A stretch of DNA of 64,000 bases. Origin: Pseudomonadota bacterium. Lineage in GTDB: Bacteria > Pseudomonadota > Gammaproteobacteria > Steroidobacterales > Steroidobacteraceae. A program made the position numbers and the translations under genes. The DNA lies in the NCBI GenBank assembly GCA_023391815.1, contig JAEWAF010000043.1, forward strand, positions 1-64,000. The letters are read 5' to 3'. Of this stretch, positions 26,872 through 35,276 are shown piece by piece; the first letter of the stretch is position 1, and each line of letters opens with the position of its first letter. A model generated the notes under the pieces. The model was given only the letters and a program-made list of their open reading frames with translations, did not search any database and was not told the origin of the DNA.

Positions 26872-28131
26872 TCAATGACGGGCTGATTTGAGCCGCTGGA
26901 AATAACGATCTCGCAATTCGGTCTGGCGCGAGCGCATCTCGACGGCACGGCCGCCGATCCAGACCTGCTCGGCGAGCGAGGACAGCTCGAGCGGATCGCC
27001 GCTCCAGAGCACCAGATCGGCCGCTTGTCCCACGGCGATGTGACCTCGGGTCGAGCCTACGCCGAAGATCTCGGCGGGCGTGGCCGTGATCGCGGCCAGC
27101 GCCACCTCCCAGGGCAATCCGTGCGCCACGGTGTTGCCGGCCACCTGACGATTCTTTCGCGCGTTGTGAATGTCGCCGGAGGAGAACGCGACTCGAACAC
27201 CCGCCTTGTGAAGTAGCGCGGCGTTGTCCATGCGCGCGCCCATCATGTCGAAGTTGTCCGGGAGGTTATCGAGCGGGTTGAGCAACACCGGGATGTTTGC
27301 TCGCGCAAGCTCGTCCGCGACGCGCCAGGCTTCGGCCCCGCCCGCGATCACCGGCTTCAAGCCATTGCGACGCGCGAAATCGATCAGTCGTCGGATATCG
27401 ACAGCCCGGTCGACGTTGAAAACGATCCGACCGCCGTTGAGATAACTGGCGAACACCTCGCGGCCGGCGGGCAGCATCAACGCCCGATCGGTGGCGGCCG
27501 GCGGCGCTTTCACTTCCCGAATCGCCTGTTGCATCAACATGTAGAGCCCGGCTCGTGTGCCGCCCGCCGAGTCGGCGCCGTTCCATCTCACGAACAAGGA
27601 GCGACTGCCTGGAATCAGTGCGTCATAGCGGTCGTCGTACGTGACCGCACCGCCTTGCCCGGCAACGATGGAATCGCCGCGAGAGGGTGCGAGCACGCCC
27701 CAGGTCATTCCTTCGATGCGATTGACCGGAATGACCGATGACGCCGGGTTGTACGCTAAAGACACATCGAACTCGGGTCGCCACTGCTGCTCCCACGCGG
27801 GCGTGCCGAGCCGGAAGCCGGTATCCGAGGTGTCGCGGACGGCCGCCACCTCGACGAGGCCCAGGCTGGTGATGCCCGCGAACAAGCCGGGGGTGAGCGC
27901 TCGATTCGCCGCGTCAATAACTTTGGCATTGGCCGCGTCGAGACCGGATCCGACGCCGACGATCTTGCCGGCGCGAATCAGGACATCCGCGCCCTCCAAA
28001 GTACCCGCACTCGTCATCGTGTGCACGCGCGCATTGCGGATCAAAACATCCTGCGCCATTGCGCTCTCACCGGTGACAACCAGCGCGAGTGCGCAAACGA
28101 ATCTCGTGAAAAGCTCCTGCACGGTGCTCAT
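26872..28131 (-). CDS. Amidohydrolase-like protein lacking metal ligands
   Basis: A 419-residue exported protein of the imidazolonepropionase-like amidohydrolase group (DVLIRNARVHTM, GADVLIRAGKIVGVG, and a C-terminal GQAADLVLWSGDPLEL). The metal-binding HxH, which should follow PGL, is replaced by FAGITS, and the usual barrel histidine reads GGAEAW. Asp in FSSGDIHN is retained. It is therefore probably not a metal-dependent hydrolase. Its start overlaps the stop of the intact paralogue 28128-29600 (ATGA), so both are made together, and it may act as a structural or regulatory partner (inference). Confidence 0.8.
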   Translation of the reverse strand: MSTVQELFTRFVCALALVVTGESAMAQDVLIRNARVHTMTSAGTLEGADVLIRAGKIVGVGSGLDAANAKVIDAANRALTPGLFAGITSLGLVEVAAVRDTSDTGFRLGTPAWEQQWRPEFDVSLAYNPASSVIPVNRIEGMTWGVLAPSRGDSIVAGQGGAVTYDDRYDALIPGSRSLFVRWNGADSAGGTRAGLYMLMQQAIREVKAPPAATDRALMLPAGREVFASYLNGGRIVFNVDRAVDIRRLIDFARRNGLKPVIAGGAEAWRVADELARANIPVLLNPLDNLPDNFDMMGARMDNAALLHKAGVRVAFSSGDIHNARKNRQVAGNTVAHGLPWEVALAAITATPAEIFGVGSTRGHIAVGQAADLVLWSGDPLELSSLAEQVWIGGRAVEMRSRQTELRDRYFQRLKSARH

Positions 28132-29600
28132 CGCAGCTCCTCATTCGCGCCCTGCCCCAACATGAAGTCCGAGCGGGCCGGCGCGCGCGGCTGCGAGCGA
28201 TCGAACTGCTCGATGCCGTCGATGAACACTTGATCCGCGAGCGCGTACACACTGAATGGATCGCGATTCCAGATCACGACGTCCGCATTCATTCCCGAAG
28301 CCAGCGTGCCGATGCGATCGCTCAAGCCGAGCGCTCGGGCGGGATTGGACGTGAGCCAGCGGATCGCGTGCTCGGGCGTGATGTTCAAGCCCAGCTGTCG
28401 GGCATGCGCCATCGACTTGGCCGATTCCTGATTCAAACGCTGGATGCCTTCGGCGGAATCCGAATGCGTGATGGCGCAGCCGCCTGCCGGATAGTCGACC
28501 ATGGCCAGGTTCTCCTGGATGCCGTCGTACGCTTCCATCTTGAAGCCCCACCAATCGGCCCACAGCGCGCCGCAGACGCCGCGCTCGGCCAGGCGATCGG
28601 CGATCTTGTAAGCCTCGACGCCGTGATGAAAGGCCGCGATCTTGAAGCCGAACTCCTCGGCGACATCCAGCATGTGCGACATGTCATCGGCGCGATAGCA
28701 ATGCACGTGAACTTGCGCTTCACCATTCAACACAGCGACCAGGGTTTCGAGCTTGAGATCGCGCTTCGGCGGCGTCGGCGGCTCGTCCTTCGCTTCACCA
28801 TCGCCCGTTTTTTTCTTGCGCGAATCGGACTGCGCGAGCTTGCCGGCCTGGTACTTTGCGAGCTCGCGCTGATACTTTTGCAACTGCCGTCGATAGTCCT
28901 GCGCGTCGGCGAACGCCTGGCGAAAGCCCGCGATACTGCCCATGCGGGTCGAGGGCGCCGAGCCCTTGCCGCCATAGACCGTCTTGGGATTCTCCCCGCA
29001 GGCCATCTTCACGCCGATGGGCGCGCCTGGAAACTTCATCCCGCGCACCGACACCGACGCCACGTTCTTCAGCACCACCGAGCGGCCTCCCACCAGATTC
29101 GCGGAGCCCGGCAGGATCTGTAGCGTGGTGATGCCGCCTTCGAGCGCGGTTTGAAACGCCGGATCCTGCGGCCATACCGAATGCTCGACCCATACATTCG
29201 CGGTGTTCGGATTCGTCATCTCGTTGCCATCGGAGTTGGCATCGACATACGGTGTGGGCAGCACGCCCACGTGCGAGTGGACGTCGATCAATCCAGGCGT
29301 GACCCAGCGGCCTCGCGCATCGACCGTGCGCGCATCCGCCGGGCCGGTGAGCTCAGATCCGACCGCTGCGATCCGGCTATTCACGATCAGCACATCACCG
29401 TTCTCGATGCGCGTGCCATCGCCGATCAGCAACGTTGCGTTCTTGATCAGGATCGGCGCAGCGGCGCTCGCTTGATAGGTCGAGCTGTAGCTATCCGCGC
29501 TCGCAGGCTCGGCCGCAAGCCCCAGCGAGGCAGACCCAAGCGTCAGCAGCGCGAGCGCCATCCCCGATATCGCGTACCGGACGTTCTCGTTGAAACGCAT
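28128..29600 (-). CDS. Secreted amidohydrolase (imidazolonepropionase-like)
   Basis: A 490-residue protein with a signal peptide (cleavage near GLAAEPAS). The intact amidohydrolase barrel shows HxH in VTPGLIDVHSHVG, then VHVHCYRADD, AAFHHGVEAY and the Asp ligand in ITHSDSAEG. A charged Lys/Gln-rich insertion (about residues 235-285, with AKYQAGKLAQ and SRKKKTGDG) is unusual and probably forms a surface helix pair. The C-terminus ends DVVIWNRDPFSVYALAD. Likely periplasmic peptidase or deacylase. It is coupled to the metal-less paralogue downstream and begins 6 bases after the TonB-dependent receptor stop, so all three form one transcription unit. Confidence 0.83.
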   Translation of the reverse strand: MRFNENVRYAISGMALALLTLGSASLGLAAEPASADSYSSTYQASAAAPILIKNATLLIGDGTRIENGDVLIVNSRIAAVGSELTGPADARTVDARGRWVTPGLIDVHSHVGVLPTPYVDANSDGNEMTNPNTANVWVEHSVWPQDPAFQTALEGGITTLQILPGSANLVGGRSVVLKNVASVSVRGMKFPGAPIGVKMACGENPKTVYGGKGSAPSTRMGSIAGFRQAFADAQDYRRQLQKYQRELAKYQAGKLAQSDSRKKKTGDGEAKDEPPTPPKRDLKLETLVAVLNGEAQVHVHCYRADDMSHMLDVAEEFGFKIAAFHHGVEAYKIADRLAERGVCGALWADWWGFKMEAYDGIQENLAMVDYPAGGCAITHSDSAEGIQRLNQESAKSMAHARQLGLNITPEHAIRWLTSNPARALGLSDRIGTLASGMNADVVIWNRDPFSVYALADQVFIDGIEQFDRSQPRAPARSDFMLGQGANEELR

Positions 29601-29606
29601 GGGCGG

Positions 29607-32318
29607 TTACCAGCGCTTGGTGAAGCGAGCGGCGATGAAACGTCCCATCGCATCGGCGTTGAACACGTCGTAGCCGACGTTGAACAACGGCGTTACCGCG
29701 TGCGGCGGCTCGCGATCCGTAACGTTCTGTACCGCTAGCGAGACGCGAGTACCCTCCAGCAACGACGACTGCGTGCGCCCTTCGAAGTTATAAGTCAGAT
29801 TCAGATCGGCGGTAGTCCAGGAGCCCACGCGTTCGTCGTTTGCGAGACTGGTGTTGACGTAGTCGTCCGCGTAGCTGACCACCAGCGTCGTGCTCAGGCC
29901 GCCACGGATCCACGTGCCCATCAGGCGCGCGCGCCAGTCGAGCGGCTGATTGAACGTGTCGACCAGATTGAAGGTGGCCGTATCGCGGTCCAAGGACGTG
30001 AGAATCTCTTTCAGATGCGTCACGTCGAGCTGCAGATCGAAGGCATCGCTGTCGAGCTCGAACTTGTATCGCACGGAGGCATCGAAGCCCGAGAGCTGGG
30101 TTCTCGCCGCATTCTGCTGGCGCAGGTCGTAGACGTAGCGCACGCCGCTCGAGCCGATCTCTTCCCAGTCCATGAAGAACCAGCCCTCGGCGAGGCGCGC
30201 GTCCAGATAAGCCTGCGCGGCCGCGTCGTCCGCCAGCTCGCTGATGAACCGACCGAAATCCGCCCGTCGCGACAGCGCGCCCTCATCGTAGGGCGTCGAC
30301 TGAATCCGATCGGTGTAGTCGATGTCGAAATAATTCATGCTCAGCTCGAAGCCGCGCAACGACTCCGGCCGGAACGTGAAGCCGATGCCGAGATTCTCCG
30401 ACTGCTCGGCGGTGATCGGCAGACTGCCGTTCAGATAGAACATGGGAATCAAGCCGCCGTTGCCGCTTGGATCTTCGAACATGCCGGTCGAGATCTGCGT
30501 GGGCCGTCCAACCTGCGCCTTCTCGGCCACGGCCGGCGCGCGGAACGAGGTGCTGTAGCTCGCTCGGATATCCAGGCTGTTCATGGGCGACCACACCAGG
30601 CCGACCCTGGGATTGGTCGTGTCGCCGAAGTCGGAATAATCGTCGTAGCGACCCGCGATCGACAGATCGATGCGACGGGCCCAGGGCAGATTCTGGGCGT
30701 CGCCGACGATCGGGATATACATTTCCGCGAACAAGGCCGTGACATCGCGCTCGTCGTCGGCGCGCACCTCACGGCGCACGATCGGGATGACCCGCCACCG
30801 CGTCGAGATCAGATCGTCCTTGCGATACGAGGCGCCCACCGCGAGCCGCACCGGACCGCCCGGCAAATTGAACAGCGTGCCGTCGGCTTTCAGATCGGTC
30901 GACCAGGTGTCGTACTCGTCGCGATAATCCTGGATCATCAGATCGACCGCGCCGGTCTCCAGATCGACATAGGTGAAATCGCTGTTGGGTTTCACTCGCG
31001 CGATCAACCCGTCGAGCGAGATCCGCCAGCCGCCCGGCGCGTTGTAGCCGAGCCCGAGCGTCGCGCTCCACTGATTGGTGTGCGGTGTCTGACGGTCCAG
31101 AAAGCCCTGGCGCGTGCTCTGCGAAACCACCTCTTCGTACGAGTACAGCACGTTGCTGGAAACATCGAAGTTCGCCGGCAGCTGTTGATCGAGCGTGAAC
31201 AGCATGGTGCCGAGCTTGCGTCGGGGCAGCAGGTGGGTACCCGGACTGCCGCCGGCTTCGAGAATGTAATCGCGGTCCGCGACATCCAGGCTGCTTCGGT
31301 GATAGTACTCGGCGATGAACAACGCGTTGCCCGTGTCCCAGTTCGTGCCCAAGGTCTGCGACACTCGCTGATCGTCGAAGGAGCCGTCGGACGCCGAACC
31401 GTATTCCAGTCCGCTCTCCGCGCCCTGGAAATCCTTGCGCAAGATGATGTTCACGACGCCGGCAACTGCATCGGCGCCGTAGATCGCCGACGCGCCGTCG
31501 CTCAAGACTTCGACGCGATCCACGGCGGACATGGGAATCGTGCTCACATCCACGAACTGTCCTTGCGCGGAAGGCGCGACCCGACGCCCGTTGATCAACG
31601 TGAGCGTCGACACCGTGCCGAGACCGCGCAGATTGAAGCCCGTGCCGCGGGTGAGATTCTGTCCGTATCCAGGCGCGAGACCGAACTCCGCGCTTTCGCT
31701 CGCACCGGAATTGCCGCCCTTGAAGTTCATGGGCATCGCGTTCACCACCTGCTGCATGTTGGTGAAGCCGGAGCGCTCGATGTACTCACGATCCATCACC
31801 GTCACCGGTGCGGTGTCGTTGGTCACGCCGCGAATGTGCGAGCCGGTGCTGATGACTTCTTCGAGAATATCCTCTCGACGCACGTTCTGCGGGGTGTAGC
31901 TGTCGTTCGACTCGCCCGCCGAGGCACTCGCCTGCGCAACACGCAGGAATCGCCCGCGCGACGGCTCGTTCATCGCGGTCTCGTTCGAGATCACCGTCAC
32001 CTCGCGTCGCCGTTCATTCGGATAGATGGCGACCGTGCCCTGGTCGATGCGCTCGAAGGTCAGACCGCTCGCGCTCAACAATGTTTGTAGCGCCTGCTCG
32101 GCGGTCATCTTGCCCGACAAATCGGGCGCGCTGCGACCTTCGGCGATTTTGGTGAAGTACGAAATCTGCAAACCCGTCTGGTCCGCGAACTGGCGCAAAG
32201 CCGACTGTAGCGAGGCGCCGCGGATGTCGAACTGGTACGTCGGCTCGGCCAGTGCCAGATTGGTCACCAGCAGCAGCGGGCTGATCAACGCAGCCGCCGT
32301 TCTACCCTTCTTGCCCAT
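29607..32318 (-). CDS. TonB-dependent receptor with STN signalling domain
   Basis: A 903-residue outer-membrane receptor. After the signal peptide (cleavage near NLALAEPT), an STN domain (about residues 25-95) has FDIRGASLQSALRQFADQTG, which contacts a FecR-type anti-sigma factor. A plug domain follows (EEVISTGSHIRG; VEVLSDGASAIYGADAVAGV), then a 22-strand-type barrel that ends FIAARFTKRW. The ATG at 32318 is chosen because GGGGAG lies 6 bases upstream. It follows sigma and fecR genes on the same strand, so ligand binding is expected to induce its own operon. The downstream hydrolases suggest a peptide or N-acyl-amino-acid ligand rather than iron (inference). Confidence 0.95.
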   Translation of the reverse strand: MGKKGRTAAALISPLLLVTNLALAEPTYQFDIRGASLQSALRQFADQTGLQISYFTKIAEGRSAPDLSGKMTAEQALQTLLSASGLTFERIDQGTVAIYPNERRREVTVISNETAMNEPSRGRFLRVAQASASAGESNDSYTPQNVRREDILEEVISTGSHIRGVTNDTAPVTVMDREYIERSGFTNMQQVVNAMPMNFKGGNSGASESAEFGLAPGYGQNLTRGTGFNLRGLGTVSTLTLINGRRVAPSAQGQFVDVSTIPMSAVDRVEVLSDGASAIYGADAVAGVVNIILRKDFQGAESGLEYGSASDGSFDDQRVSQTLGTNWDTGNALFIAEYYHRSSLDVADRDYILEAGGSPGTHLLPRRKLGTMLFTLDQQLPANFDVSSNVLYSYEEVVSQSTRQGFLDRQTPHTNQWSATLGLGYNAPGGWRISLDGLIARVKPNSDFTYVDLETGAVDLMIQDYRDEYDTWSTDLKADGTLFNLPGGPVRLAVGASYRKDDLISTRWRVIPIVRREVRADDERDVTALFAEMYIPIVGDAQNLPWARRIDLSIAGRYDDYSDFGDTTNPRVGLVWSPMNSLDIRASYSTSFRAPAVAEKAQVGRPTQISTGMFEDPSGNGGLIPMFYLNGSLPITAEQSENLGIGFTFRPESLRGFELSMNYFDIDYTDRIQSTPYDEGALSRRADFGRFISELADDAAAQAYLDARLAEGWFFMDWEEIGSSGVRYVYDLRQQNAARTQLSGFDASVRYKFELDSDAFDLQLDVTHLKEILTSLDRDTATFNLVDTFNQPLDWRARLMGTWIRGGLSTTLVVSYADDYVNTSLANDERVGSWTTADLNLTYNFEGRTQSSLLEGTRVSLAVQNVTDREPPHAVTPLFNVGYDVFNADAMGRFIAARFTKRW

Positions 32319-32387
32319 CGTGACTCCCCATGTGGCGATCGTTGTGGCCGCCTTTGATGACATGACGGGAGCGCACGATGTTTTTGG

Positions 32388-33434
32388 CTACCGGCGTGGC
32401 GTGAGAATAATCCGATCGTCCTCGACTCGCGCCGGCTCGACCACGTTGGCGCGTTCCAGGAAGCGCACCAGCGCCTGCGGCTTGTCCGCATCGAACACGC
32501 CGCTCAATTGCTCGGCGGAGAGCTGCGAGTCCTCCAGCACCAGCTGGGTCCGGTTATAACGATTGAACTCGGCGACGACGTCGGAGAGTGGCTGGCCTTC
32601 GAAGATCAAGCGGCCCGACTTCCACGAGGTGACCGCGGCGATGTTCGCAACGGCGGATGTTTGAATATCCCGAGCGACGATGTCGGCACGCACGCCCGCG
32701 GATAGGCGTAGCGCTTCGGTCGGCACCTCGGCGGTCGCCGCGACGCCGGGCTGATCGAAACGCGCGACCGCGACCTGTCCTTCGATCACGGTGACCACGG
32801 TGTCACCGGTAGTTCGGCGCACGACGAACGAGGTGCCGATGGCCTGCGCGATCGCCCCATCGCTCAGCACTCGAAATGGACGCGTCGGATCCTTTGCAAC
32901 GTTGAACAGCGCCTCACCTCGCAACAGGCTCACGCGACGCATGTGGTCGCTGAACTCGACGCGCACGGCAGTGTCGGTGTTGAGCGCGATGGTCGAGCCA
33001 TCCTCGAGCTTGATCGTGCGTTGCTCGCCGACGCCGGTCGAATAGCGTCCGGGCACGAACGTTTGAAAGGTGAAGAGCGCCGCGATGGCAAACACCGCGC
33101 AGGCGGCAATGGCCGCGCCGAAGCGTCGCGGCGATCGAGCCATCAAAGGCGCGGCGAGCGGTGCGGGGTTCGGCTCGAGCTCGATGACGTTGCTGTCCTC
33201 GGCAGCCAGCAGATCGGCGACACTGAACGACTTGTTGGCGTCGACCTCACCGAGCTCGGTCCAGGTGCGTTCGAGTTTCAGGTACTCGCCCAGATGCACC
33301 GGCGAGCGCTTCAGCCATGCGACGAACTCCCGGCGTTCCTTCACCGAGGCTTCCGGCGCGCCGAGCCGCACCAGCCATTGCGAGGCCTCGTCGATGATCG
33401 CGTCCACGTTCCGATTCGCCTGAACTTCGTCCAT
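32388..33434 (-). CDS. FecR-type anti-sigma factor / signal transducer
   Basis: A 348-residue inner-membrane protein. The N-terminal cytoplasmic domain has ASQWLVRLGAPEASVKERREF and the WLKRSPVHLGEYLKLERTW region typical of FecR. One membrane helix (FGAAIAACAVFAIAALFTFQ, about residues 118-137) is followed by the periplasmic FecR domain (GEQRTIKLEDGSTIALNTDT). A short C-terminal secretin/STN-like segment (LSAEQLSGVFDADKPQALV) would contact the receptor STN domain. The ATG at 33434 has GGAGGGG upstream and begins 2 bases after the sigma-factor stop. It holds the sigma factor inactive until the receptor is loaded. Confidence 0.92.
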   Translation of the reverse strand: MDEVQANRNVDAIIDEASQWLVRLGAPEASVKERREFVAWLKRSPVHLGEYLKLERTWTELGEVDANKSFSVADLLAAEDSNVIELEPNPAPLAAPLMARSPRRFGAAIAACAVFAIAALFTFQTFVPGRYSTGVGEQRTIKLEDGSTIALNTDTAVRVEFSDHMRRVSLLRGEALFNVAKDPTRPFRVLSDGAIAQAIGTSFVVRRTTGDTVVTVIEGQVAVARFDQPGVAATAEVPTEALRLSAGVRADIVARDIQTSAVANIAAVTSWKSGRLIFEGQPLSDVVAEFNRYNRTQLVLEDSQLSAEQLSGVFDADKPQALVRFLERANVVEPARVEDDRIILTPRR

Positions 33435-33436
33435 GG

Positions 33437-33970
33437 CTATTCCCCTCCGGCACGGCCGCGTTGCCGTTCCATCTGCTTCTGACACGCGGCCAGACCTTTA
33501 GCCATGTACTTCTTCACCATCGCGACCGACAGCTTCATCTCCGCGGCGATTTCCTGATACGTCATGCCGTCGCGACGATGCATGAGCAACACCGCCTGGC
33601 ATTTGGGGCTGAGCGTCGCGAGCACCTGACGCAGTTCGTGCAGCCTGTCGTGCTCCTCCAACACGTCGGCCGGGTCGGCGAACTCGGCGACCAGCTGCTG
33701 CAGCTCCTCCTCCGAGTGCTGCATCCGGTTGCGGGCGAGCATGCGCCACTCATGAGCGGCATGGGCCGCGAGGTGAATGACGAACGACCGCGGGTTGCGG
33801 ATCAAGCCGATGTCATCCATTCGCAGCAGGCGCAGATAGACCTCCTGGGCCAGATCCTGAGCCAGATCGCCGTGCCCGAGGCGCGAACGCAGGAAACGCA
33901 ACAGATCGCCGCCCACAGTGGCGACCAGGTCGTGGAACCAGCGCTCGCGGCGATCGTGTTCGGTCTGCAA
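33437..33970 (-). CDS. FecI-type ECF RNA polymerase sigma factor
   Basis: A 177-residue ECF sigma factor. Region 2 has LLRFLRSRLGHGDLAQDLAQEVYLRLL; region 4 has VLATLSPKCQAVLLMHRRDG and the helix-turn-helix YQEIAAEMKLSVAMVKKYM. VKKYMAKGLAAC is typical of the FecI subgroup. It starts at TTG 33970. An upstream open frame exists, but homology begins here. It is followed by fecR and a STN-bearing receptor, the standard cell-surface signalling trio. Its own promoter should lie in the 126 bases between it and the M19 gene. Confidence 0.92.
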   Translation of the reverse strand: MQTEHDRRERWFHDLVATVGGDLLRFLRSRLGHGDLAQDLAQEVYLRLLRMDDIGLIRNPRSFVIHLAAHAAHEWRMLARNRMQHSEEELQQLVAEFADPADVLEEHDRLHELRQVLATLSPKCQAVLLMHRRDGMTYQEIAAEMKLSVAMVKKYMAKGLAACQKQMERQRGRAGGE

Positions 33971-34096
33971 AGGGCGGCGACCTGAGCTTCAAACCAAGAA
34001 AGGGGCATGACAATGACGGGCTCACCCGTCGCAAAAGGCTACCCCGGCCGCGCGCTTTTTCATAAGCCGCCCTTTCGGCCGATCGCTTTGGCGTGC

Positions 34097-35230
34097 TCAG
34101 CCCCAGATTTCGCTCAGCACCCGCGCGAAGTTGCCACCCAGCACTTTCTGGATACGCGCATCGGAGTGGCCGCGGGCCGAGAGCATGGCGCCCAGGGTTT
34201 CGAGCCGTCGTGGGTGATTCAGATCCGGGATGAAGGTGTAAAGGTCGGCCGGCCGGCCCTTCTCGAAGATCCCCGACTCCACCATGCTCGCGATCATCTC
34301 GCGATTCTCGGCTTCGAACTGCGGGGTGCGGTCGATCTCGTTCACGGTCGCGTCGGTGCCGATACCAACGTGGTCCTCGCCGCATACGTTGATAGCGTGC
34401 TCGATGTGCTCGATCAGGTCGATCGCCATGGGCTGCTTCACTTTGCGCAGGTACGGCCAGAAGATCATGCCGGCGACGCCGCCGCGATCCGCCAGCGCCC
34501 GGAGCACGTCGTCGGTCTGGTTGCGCGGCAGATCGCTCAACGCGGCACATCCGGTGTGCCCGATGATGGGCGGTCTCTTGCTGGCCTTGATGGCTTCCAT
34601 GGTCGTGCGGCGGCTGCCGTGGGACAGATCGACCATGACGCGCCGGGCTTCCAGGGCCTCGATCATTGCATACCCGAAATTGCTCAAGCCCGCGTTGCCC
34701 GGCTCGGTCGCGCCGTCCCCGACGAGATTGCGTCGATTATGCGTAAGTTGGATGACGCGGACGCCGCGCTCATAGAACCGATCGATGCGGCTCAAGTCCT
34801 CGCCGATCGGGGAGGTGTCCTGGAATCCGAAAATCACACCGACGCGCTTCTCCTTGTGCGCCCGGCGAATATCGGCGCCGCTACGAACGGCCATGAATGT
34901 TTCGGGATGTCGCGTCAGCCGGTCTTCCCACAGCCGGAACTGATGCTCGCGTGTCTCGACCGCTTCGGGTCCGAACCAGAACGCGCCTTGGGGTGCGATG
35001 GTCACGTTGATCGCGGTCATGCCGGAGGCGCGAATCTCAGCGAGCTCCTGCTCGTTCAGCGATTCATCGGGACTACCGACCTTGCCCACGCCCGCCTGCA
35101 AATCGATGGCAATGGTGTTGGCATAGGGAGCCCAGCGCAATGGCGTGTTCGCATTCGCAAACGATGCTGGCGCCAATGCGCCCATCAGCGCCGCCGCGCT
35201 CCCCGCAAACGTGAACTCTCGTCGGTTCAT
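34097..35230 (-). CDS. Tat-exported M19 (renal dipeptidase-like) protein, N-terminal HxD lost
   Basis: A 377-residue protein. The N-terminus RREFTFAGSAAALMGA is a Tat-type signal, so it folds before export. M19 dipeptidases cleave L-Xaa-D-Xaa dipeptides and related amides. M19 features seen here are VDLSHGSRRT, PIIGHTGCAALSD, RNQTDDVLRAL and the late HVGIGTDATV. The first metal motif HxD, normally IDGHNDL near the start of the barrel, reads AIDLQAG, so one zinc site is probably altered. It lies between the YkvI transporter and the sigma-factor gene in the D-amino-acid island. A strong hairpin separates it from the transporter. Confidence 0.85.
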   Translation of the reverse strand: MNRREFTFAGSAAALMGALAPASFANANTPLRWAPYANTIAIDLQAGVGKVGSPDESLNEQELAEIRASGMTAINVTIAPQGAFWFGPEAVETREHQFRLWEDRLTRHPETFMAVRSGADIRRAHKEKRVGVIFGFQDTSPIGEDLSRIDRFYERGVRVIQLTHNRRNLVGDGATEPGNAGLSNFGYAMIEALEARRVMVDLSHGSRRTTMEAIKASKRPPIIGHTGCAALSDLPRNQTDDVLRALADRGGVAGMIFWPYLRKVKQPMAIDLIEHIEHAINVCGEDHVGIGTDATVNEIDRTPQFEAENREMIASMVESGIFEKGRPADLYTFIPDLNHPRRLETLGAMLSARGHSDARIQKVLGGNFARVLSEIWG

Positions 35231-35241
35231 TCCCCAATCCC

Positions 35242-35270
35242 CTCTGCGTCAGCCTGTCACTGACGCAGAG
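35242..35270 (-). terminator. Perfect hairpin between the transporter and M19 genes
   Basis: An 11-base perfect stem (CTCTGCGTCAG and complement) with a 7-base loop lies 6 bases downstream of the YkvI stop and 11 bases before the M19 start. Without a T-run it may attenuate rather than end transcription, giving different levels of upstream and downstream genes. Confidence 0.5.
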
Positions 35271-35276
35271 ACGGGA

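Noticed and set aside
30015..32090. A 691-codon plus-strand frame antisense to the STN receptor
   Set aside because: It has no recognisable domain, and the minus strand has full receptor motifs.
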